This document shows positions 7,224-12,131 of a stretch of 15,998 nt of DNA, in pieces. A model generated the notes under the pieces. The model searched no databases. It saw only the letters and a program-made list of their open reading frames with translations, and was not told the origin of the DNA. This stretch comes from UBA1049 sp964522305 (GTDB taxonomy: Bacteria > Bacillota > Clostridia > Oscillospirales > CAG-382): positions 1 through 15,998 of the forward strand of contig CAZFVM010000020.1 in NCBI GenBank assembly GCA_964522305.1, written 5' to 3'. Position 1 is the stretch's first letter. Every line of letters begins with the position of its first letter. The position numbers and the translations under genes are program-made.

Positions 7224-9119
7224 ATGAGCGGTTTTGCAGCATATTACAATATTAAATCCAAAAGCGAGATATACAAAGACCCCGGGTTTGTCGCAGATAT
7301 GGGGATGGCGATAAGACACAGGGGACAAGCGTCAACAGGGGAATATATGGACGAGAACATCGCTGTTTTTTGTGGTAAAGACTCCATATCGAGCCCGGGT
7401 AACTCCGACAATTCCGCTATCTCTGAGGTGGGGGATGTGCTCTGTACCTTTGACGGGCGACTCTACAACTCCGATGAGCAAAAGCGAGCATTAGAGGCAA
7501 AAGGACAGGTGTTTGGCAGCTTGTCCCAAGGGGAGTTGGCGATACACTTATATAAGGCCCATGGCACCGGGTTTGTCAGCAGGCTGCGGGGGATGTTTTC
7601 TTTTATATTATATGACAAAGTGACCGGCACCTTGATGGCAGCCAGGGATATGTTTGGACAAAAGCCCTTGTATTACAAAGAGACAAAGGACGGAGTTGTC
7701 CTTTGCAGCGAAATGAAAGGCTTCTTTTTTGACCCTGGTTACAAGGGTTTTGATGTAAACCGAGACTTGTTACAGCATTATATGACCTTTCAATATGTAT
7801 CCGAGCCCGACACTGTAACGGGGGATATAAAGATAGTGCCCAAAGGCTCCTATCTATTGTTTTCCCCCAAGGGACAAAAAGATATTGTCGATTATTTCAA
7901 GCCGGTCTTTACCAAGAACACCTCTACTACCTACTCACAGCGAAAGGCAAAGCTCAGAGAGGTGGTAGAAAGCTCCATCGCCACCCATATGGAGTCCGGT
8001 CATCCCTTGGGCACATTTTTGTCCAGCGGGGTGGATAGCGCCATTATTACCGCCATTGCCTCCGGGATAAAACCGGGGCTTAAGGCATTTACCGTCGGAT
8101 TTGATGTAAAGGGATATTCCGAGTTAGAACACGCCCGAGAGATTGCGTCCGGGCTCAACATTGAGCATATAGTACGGGAATGCACTTTACGGGAGTTTGT
8201 CGACGCATACGAAAAGACTATATACCATCTGGATTCCCCCATGGCAGACCCTTCGGTGGTGGCGATAAACCTCATCTGCGAAGAAGTGGCAAAGCATGTG
8301 AAGGTGGTGCTCTCCGGGGAGGGGAGCGACGAGATGTTTGGCGGATACAAGCAGTACAGGGCAGGGTTAACCTCCTCGAGGATATATAACCTTCCCGGGT
8401 TTATAAAGGGTGCCCTCTCGGGCTTGGCGGGGTTGCTCCCCGACGGGGTCAAGGGCAAAGGGCTTATCACCCGAGGTGTAACACCTCTGTCCGAGCGATA
8501 TGTAGGCAGTGCCTTTGTCTTTGATGAGGCACAAAAGAAAGGGGTGCTAAAGACCTACGATTCCAAGGTTCATTTCACCCAAAGAACAAAGGATATTTAT
8601 GCCGCAGCAGGGGAATATTCTTATATCCAGACCATGCAGCATGTGGATTTTTCCACCTGGTTGCCCTCGGACATCCTTATAAAGGGAGACCGCCTTTCTG
8701 TCGCCAACTCCATCGAGGTCAGGATGCCCTATCTTGACCGAGAAGTCTTTGAGGTCGCCCGCGGGCTGACCGACAAGGACAAGATAGCCAATAAAACCAC
8801 CAAGTACATATTAAGAGACACTTTCTCGGATCTACTCAACAAAGAAACAGCGGTGAGGCCCAAGCTGGGGTACCCCGTCCCTCTGAGAATTTGGTTAAAG
8901 GACGAGTTGTATGATTGGGCGACCGATATTATAAAAAACAACACGGCAGGTGAATACATAGACTCGACAGGGGCTTTAAAGCTCCTTGAGGACCACCGGG
9001 CAGGTACGGCAGATTATTATTACCACCTTTGGACCATCCTCACCTTCTTAACCTGGCACAGGCTGTATGTCGCTGATGCCGCCAATACAAAAAAGAGAAT
9101 ACAGGCAGGCGAGTTATAA
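7224..9119 (+). CDS. Asparagine-synthetase-like enzyme with degenerate glutaminase domain (AsnB family)
   Basis: The 631-residue protein has the two-domain AsnB layout. The C-terminal synthetase domain looks intact: PP-loop SSGVDS (267-272), SGEGSDEMFGGY (364-375), KGDRLSVANSIEVRMPYLD (from 487). The N-terminal Ntn-glutaminase fold is still recognisable (RHRG at 31-34, GMFSF at 123-127, ARDMFGQKPLYY), but its active site is not. The nucleophile Cys after Met is Ser2 (ATG AGC). By alignment to E. coli AsnB from memory, Arg49 is Lys52, Asn74 is Asp77 and Asp98 is Gln102. I infer that it cannot hydrolyse glutamine and uses free ammonia, an ammonia-supplying partner, or another nucleophile. Length matches B. 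subtilis AsnB (632), reported to amidate meso-diaminopimelate in peptidoglycan, so a cell-wall substrate is possible. The start has AAGGAG 5 nt upstream. It follows orf423 by 33 nt. Confidence 0.92.
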   Translation: MSGFAAYYNIKSKSEIYKDPGFVADMGMAIRHRGQASTGEYMDENIAVFCGKDSISSPGNSDNSAISEVGDVLCTFDGRLYNSDEQKRALEAKGQVFGSLSQGELAIHLYKAHGTGFVSRLRGMFSFILYDKVTGTLMAARDMFGQKPLYYKETKDGVVLCSEMKGFFFDPGYKGFDVNRDLLQHYMTFQYVSEPDTVTGDIKIVPKGSYLLFSPKGQKDIVDYFKPVFTKNTSTTYSQRKAKLREVVESSIATHMESGHPLGTFLSSGVDSAIITAIASGIKPGLKAFTVGFDVKGYSELEHAREIASGLNIEHIVRECTLREFVDAYEKTIYHLDSPMADPSVVAINLICEEVAKHVKVVLSGEGSDEMFGGYKQYRAGLTSSRIYNLPGFIKGALSGLAGLLPDGVKGKGLITRGVTPLSERYVGSAFVFDEAQKKGVLKTYDSKVHFTQRTKDIYAAAGEYSYIQTMQHVDFSTWLPSDILIKGDRLSVANSIEVRMPYLDREVFEVARGLTDKDKIANKTTKYILRDTFSDLLNKETAVRPKLGYPVPLRIWLKDELYDWATDIIKNNTAGEYIDSTGALKLLEDHRAGTADYYYHLWTILTFLTWHRLYVADAANTKKRIQAGEL

Positions 9120-9222
9120 AAAGGACAATATACATCCATAAATATCGATAAGACTAATTACACCTGGTTATATCAATTCAAAACACTATTAAAGATAAAA
9201 CCAAATCTAAAGGAGACACATT

Positions 9223-9534
9223 ATGTTAGTTATAACCGCAGAACAAATCGAAGGCAAAAAACTTATACCGCTGGGTATAGTCAGAGGCGGAATGGTGCAG
9301 ACCAAGCACTTTGGCAAGGATTTTATGGCAGGATTAAAGACGCTGGTGGGCGGAGAAATAAAAGCCTACACCGAGATGATGAGCGAGGCACGCAATATCT
9401 CTACAGAGCGAATGATTGCGGAAGCTATGGCTCTGGGTGCCGATGCCATAATCGGGGTAAGGTATGTGTCCGCGTCTATTATGCAGGGCGCTGCGGAAGT
9501 AGTAGCCTATGGCACCGCTGTGAAGTTCGGCTAA
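9223..9534 (+). CDS. YbjQ/UPF0145 family protein
   Basis: The 103-residue protein matches the YbjQ (UPF0145, formerly DUF74) family: PLGIVRGGMVQTKHFGKDFMAGLK at the start, GGEIKAYTEMMSEAR in the middle, and the C-terminal pattern ALGADAIIGVR...EVVAYGTAVK. Family members are small soluble proteins that form ring-like oligomers and are sometimes called putative heavy-metal-binding proteins, but no firm function is known to me. The length is full. The ATG has AAAGGAG 7 nt upstream. The 103-nt gap after asnB is AT-rich and shows no convincing promoter or terminator, so it could be read from upstream. Its stop codon lies inside a terminator hairpin. I see no functional link to the ABC genes that follow. 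Confidence 0.92.
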   Translation: MLVITAEQIEGKKLIPLGIVRGGMVQTKHFGKDFMAGLKTLVGGEIKAYTEMMSEARNISTERMIAEAMALGADAIIGVRYVSASIMQGAAEVVAYGTAVKFG

Positions 9535-9546
9535 GGCCGACTTTTT
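9523..9546 (+). terminator. Intrinsic terminator overlapping the ybjQ stop codon
   Basis: TCGGC (9527-9531) and GCCGA (9536-9540) form a stem with loop TAAG. It extends past a one-base bulge by AAG/CTT and is followed by a run of five T (9542-9546). The loop includes the TAA stop of the ybjQ-family gene (9532-9534), so a terminating ribosome would cover the hairpin. The stem is short and bulged, so termination may be partial. Confidence 0.65.
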
Positions 9547-9562
9547 CAGTTAAAAGAGCGTA

Positions 9563-10489
9563 ATGGCACAAATGGATAACATAATTGAAGTAAATGCTCT
9601 TAAGAAATATTATGGTGAGATAAAAGCTGTTGATGATATCAGCTTTTATGTAGAGCCGGGCAAGCTTTTTGCCTTTTTGGGTCCAAACGGAGCGGGGAAG
9701 TCCACCACCATAGATATGCTCTGCACTTTTTTGAGGCCCGACTTCGGTCAGGTAAAGGTTGGCGGGTATTATTTGGGCAAAGATGACAACCATATCCGCA
9801 ACCTTATAGGGGTGGTGTTTCAAGACGGTCTTTTAGACCGTTTTTTGACCGTCAGGGAGAACATCAGGGTCAGAGGAGCTTTATATGAAATAAAAGGTAA
9901 GGCTTTGGAAAACGCCATAGAAAAAGCAACTCTGGCAACCGGAGTTTCGGATTTTTTGGACCGCAGATACGGCGAGCTATCCGGCGGGCAACGCAGAAGA
10001 GCGGATATAGCCAGAGCTTTGGTGAACACACCGGCGATTTTGTTTCTTGACGAACCGACCACCGGACTTGACCCCCAGACCAGACACAACGTGTGGGAAA
10101 CAATCAAACAATTGCAGTCGGACACGGGCATGACTGTCTTTATGACCACTCATTATATGGAAGAGGCGGCGGAAGCGGATTATGTGATAATTATAGATGA
10201 AGGGAAAATAGCCGCCAAAGGGACCCCCACAAGGTTAAAAGAAGAATATTCCACAGATTATCTTATTCTTTGGGCAAACAACGCCAAAGATATAGCCGAT
10301 TATCTTAACACTCTGCCTGACATCAGCTATGAGATATACGGCAAGACTGTAAGGGTAAGAATCCCGGACACCCTGTCCGCTCTGCCCATTGCCAACAAGC
10401 TTCGAGAACATATAAGCGGGTTTGAGGTGATAACCGGCACCTTGGAGGACGCCTTCCTTGAGATTACCGGAAAGGAGATTCGTCAATGA
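9563..10489 (+). CDS. ABC-2 type transporter ATP-binding protein (DrrA/CcmA-like)
   Basis: The 308-residue protein is the nucleotide-binding subunit of an ABC-2 exporter. It shows Walker A GPNGAGKST (40-48), Q-loop Gln at 87, signature LSGGQ (139-143), Walker B ILFLDE (159-164) followed by PTTGLD, and switch His in TTHYMEE (197). The C-terminal region after about residue 225 is the extra domain typical of the DrrA-like group. Substrate cannot be predicted; relatives export drugs, lipids or polysaccharides. The ATG at 9563 has only a weak ribosome site (AAAGAG), and a second ATG at 9572 is possible. It starts 16 nt after the terminator of the preceding gene, which leaves little room for its own promoter. 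Its stop overlaps the start of the permease gene (ATGA), implying translational coupling. Confidence 0.95.
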   Translation: MAQMDNIIEVNALKKYYGEIKAVDDISFYVEPGKLFAFLGPNGAGKSTTIDMLCTFLRPDFGQVKVGGYYLGKDDNHIRNLIGVVFQDGLLDRFLTVRENIRVRGALYEIKGKALENAIEKATLATGVSDFLDRRYGELSGGQRRRADIARALVNTPAILFLDEPTTGLDPQTRHNVWETIKQLQSDTGMTVFMTTHYMEEAAEADYVIIIDEGKIAAKGTPTRLKEEYSTDYLILWANNAKDIADYLNTLPDISYEIYGKTVRVRIPDTLSALPIANKLREHISGFEVITGTLEDAFLEITGKEIRQ

Positions 10490-11337
10490 ATGCCTTTGTC
10501 AGACGGAACATCAAAATCTTTGTAAGGGACAAAACCTCGGTGTTTTTCTCTTTGTTTGCGGTACTTATTATTGTCGGGCTTTATGTTTTTTTCCTCGGAG
10601 ATGTGTGGTCAGAGGGGATACCGGTAGAGAACTCTCGTGTGCTGATGGATTTGTGGATAATGTCCGGGCTCATGGCGGTCATCCCATTAACTACCATTAT
10701 GGGAGCTTTTGGTATAATGGTAGAGGATAAACACAAGAAAATTCAAAAAGACTTTTATTCTTCCCCGATATCGAGAACAAAGTTGGCGGGCGGCTATATT
10801 ATCGGTGCCTTCTTTATCGGTGTGGTCATAAGTGTTGTCGCTTTTGCGGTAATGCAGGTATATTTGGTGTCCAAAGGAGTCCCGCTCCCGGGATTATATG
10901 ACTTAGCAAAAGTTTTTGCTTTGATATTACTTTCCGCCCTGGCAAACACAGTTATGCTGTTTTTTGTAGTTTCTTTTTTAAACACCCAGAGCGCCTTCGC
11001 CACGGCAAGCTCGGTAATCGGAACTCTGATTGGGTTTTTGACCGGAATATATATGCCTATCGGGATTTTGCCGGAGGCGGTAAAAACAGTGGTGAAGATT
11101 TTTCCCCCTTCCCACAGCGCGGTGTTGTTTCGCCAGTTATTGATGACCGATGCCATAGATGATGCCTTCTCCCTCGCTCCTGTCGAGGCAAAAGAGGAGT
11201 TTATGAACACAATGGGCATAACCCTCACCCGGGCAGGCAAAGCTATCCCATGGTATATTAGTATCGGATTTTTGTGCTTGACTGCTGTTGTTTTCTTTGT
11301 TTTGACAATAATAAGCATTTCGAGGAAAAAATCGTAA
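10486..11337 (+). CDS. ABC-2 type transporter permease
   Basis: The 283-residue membrane subunit pairs with the preceding ATPase. The layout is that of ABC-2 permeases: a short cytoplasmic start (RRNIKIFVRDKTSVFFS), six hydrophobic segments (about residues 19-37, 57-77, 100-128, 136-156, 166-190, 257-277), and the cytoplasmic stretch EDKHKKIQKDFYSSPISRTKL between segments two and three. The GIYMPIGILPE motif after segment five and the PPSHSAVLFRQLL stretch after it are common in this family. The start codon overlaps the ATPase stop by four bases (10486-10489). No hairpin terminator follows; the next gene begins 102 nt downstream. Confidence 0.94.
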   Translation: MNAFVRRNIKIFVRDKTSVFFSLFAVLIIVGLYVFFLGDVWSEGIPVENSRVLMDLWIMSGLMAVIPLTTIMGAFGIMVEDKHKKIQKDFYSSPISRTKLAGGYIIGAFFIGVVISVVAFAVMQVYLVSKGVPLPGLYDLAKVFALILLSALANTVMLFFVVSFLNTQSAFATASSVIGTLIGFLTGIYMPIGILPEAVKTVVKIFPPSHSAVLFRQLLMTDAIDDAFSLAPVEAKEEFMNTMGITLTRAGKAIPWYISIGFLCLTAVVFFVLTIISISRKKS

Positions 11338-11375
11338 AAAACATCAAAAAACTGTCAAAAACCTCTTGGCTGTCC

Positions 11376-11404
11376 GTTTTATTACCCACTCAGTAGGTTA
11401 TAAT
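11376..11404 (+). promoter_or_regulatory. Possible promoter for the small ORF at 11440
   Basis: A perfect -10 box TATAAT (11399-11404) lies 35 nt before the ATG of the small gene. The expected -35 position (about 11376-11381, GTTTTA) is a poor match to TTGACA, and there is no TG extension. It is plausible as a weak or activator-dependent promoter, but the evidence rests mainly on the -10 box and its position. Confidence 0.4.
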
Positions 11405-11439
11405 AGGGTTGAAAGATAAAACATTAGCGGAGGTGCGAT

Positions 11440-11649
11440 ATGATTTTTTGGTTTGTTGTTTTGGTTTTGGGGCTTTGCTTTATTTGTATTGCAGCCTCAC
11501 CCTTGTCCTCGTTTACCCCCTCGGGTAAGGAGGATTTCCCTTCGGTAAGGGAGGTGGCTGTTAAGTGTATCTGCCCCGATGACAGGGACAAGACGGATAC
11601 AACAAGTAGTAAGGCCAGCCGGGATTGGCTGTTCGAGTTGGGTATTTAG
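11440..11649 (+). CDS. Small hypothetical membrane or secreted protein, 69 aa
   Basis: I do not recognise a family. The first 25 residues (MIFWFVVLVLGLCFICIAAS...) form one hydrophobic segment that could be a membrane anchor or an uncleaved signal peptide; there is no positive charge before it. The rest is hydrophilic, with KCICPDDRDK in the middle and DWLFELGI at the end. The main support is the strong ribosome site GGAGGTG ending 4 nt before the ATG and a TATAAT box 35 nt upstream. The ORF is short and codon evidence is weak, so it could be a chance reading frame. It lies between the ABC permease and a long hairpin. Confidence 0.55.
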   Translation: MIFWFVVLVLGLCFICIAASPLSSFTPSGKEDFPSVREVAVKCICPDDRDKTDTTSSKASRDWLFELGI

Positions 11650-11654
11650 TATTG

Positions 11655-11704
11655 CTTGTCGATTGATTGGACGTAGCCTTGTCGCCATTATCGACAAGGC
11701 TACG
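11655..11704 (+). repeat. Perfect 13-bp inverted repeat with an alternative pairing partner
   Basis: CGTAGCCTTGTCG (11672-11684) and CGACAAGGCTACG (11692-11704) pair perfectly around a 7-nt loop. Just upstream, CTTGTCGAT (11655-11663) is also perfectly complementary to ATCGACAAG (11690-11698), so the right arm has two possible partners. No T-run follows on either strand, so it is not a standard intrinsic terminator. It lies 6-55 nt after the stop of the small ORF and may end or stabilise that transcript. Confidence 0.65.
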
Positions 11705-11888
11705 AAAAGAGATGGTTTGGCAAACACCTAAGGACATAACAGTATCTTTGTAGTTGAGATATCATAATTAACTTTTATATCTCCATAGTTCTTAATTTGT
11801 ATTTTTCCTTGTGTGGAGTTTCCTTTTTTAAAAAAGTATTTTGCGCGATTTTCTCCTTTCATTTTCCCCAATCCCATTCTTATATTCG

Positions 11889-11921
11889 CCAAACAATCCT
11901 GCCGTCGGCGGGATTGTTTGG
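11889..11921 (+). repeat. Long inverted repeat (11 bp perfect outer stem, about 15 bp with inner pairs)
   Basis: CCAAACAATCC (11889-11899) and GGATTGTTTGG (11911-11921) are perfect reverse complements. Inside, a T-G wobble and GCC/GGC extend the stem, leaving a 3-nt loop (GTC). The sequence after it on the plus strand (CTGTTTACA) has only a short T stretch and none follows on the minus strand. It could be a terminator with a poor U-tract isolating hppA, a processing site, or a dispersed repeat element. Confidence 0.65.
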
Positions 11922-11970
11922 CTGTTTACACAAAATCTCAGCATTGTTACAAATAACAAAGCTTTTTGTA

Positions 11971-11999
11971 TTGACAATGTTGATTTGCAAGAATATAAT
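11971..11999 (+). promoter_or_regulatory. Consensus sigma-70 promoter for hppA
   Basis: TTGACA (11971-11976) and TATAAT (11994-11999) match the consensus at all twelve positions with a 17-bp spacer. Transcription should start near 12006, giving a leader of about 126 nt before the hppA ATG. This is the strongest promoter match in the window and suggests high constitutive expression of hppA. Confidence 0.85.
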
Positions 12000-12005
12000 C
12001 GGTAT

Positions 12006-12131
12006 TGTGGAAAAAATGGGTTTTCGTCGATAAGGCGTGATTTATAGCTTTGTTTCGAGCCCGAAAATTTCCTAATATTTCATTAATGCGAGAGTGTTTT
12101 TCGCAAATCATAGAAAGGAATCCAAAAGTTT
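12006..12131 (+). promoter_or_regulatory. 5' leader of hppA
   Basis: The predicted leader contains two small hairpins: TTTCG/CGAAA with a 4-nt loop (12053-12066) and TGCGA/TCGCA with a 9-nt loop (12087-12105). The best ribosome site, AAAGGA (12114-12119), is 12 nt from the ATG, longer than usual. I see no known riboswitch core. The start coordinate depends on the promoter prediction. Confidence 0.4.

Larger units (their letters stand above)
11650..11970 (+). other. Intergenic region with inverted repeats, no convincing gene
   Basis: This part of the roughly 480-nt gap before hppA holds no ORF I trust. Structures seen are a 13-bp perfect hairpin at 11672-11704, a 7-bp repeat GAGATAT/ATATCTC (11756-11762 and 11777-11783), the palindrome TTTTTTAAAAAA (11824-11835), and a long hairpin at 11889-11921. 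Frames that remain open across it (for example 11797-12033 on the plus strand) run through the hairpin and the hppA promoter, lack a ribosome site and have no recognisable composition. Confidence 0.6.

Noticed and set aside
11497..11727. 76-residue minus-strand frame opposite the small ORF
   Set aside because: It crosses the 13-bp hairpin, lacks a ribosome site and is antisense to a better-supported small ORF.
11824..11835. TTTTTTAAAAAA palindrome as a regulator site
   Set aside because: A simple T-run/A-run palindrome is common in AT-rich spacers and nothing else supports a binding site.
11797..12033. 78-residue plus-strand frame in the gap before hppA
   Set aside because: It runs through the long hairpin and the consensus promoter, has no ribosome site and looks like translated AT-rich spacer.
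12006..12131. Riboswitch in the hppA leader
   Set aside because: Only two short hairpins are visible and no known aptamer core; kept as a plain leader.
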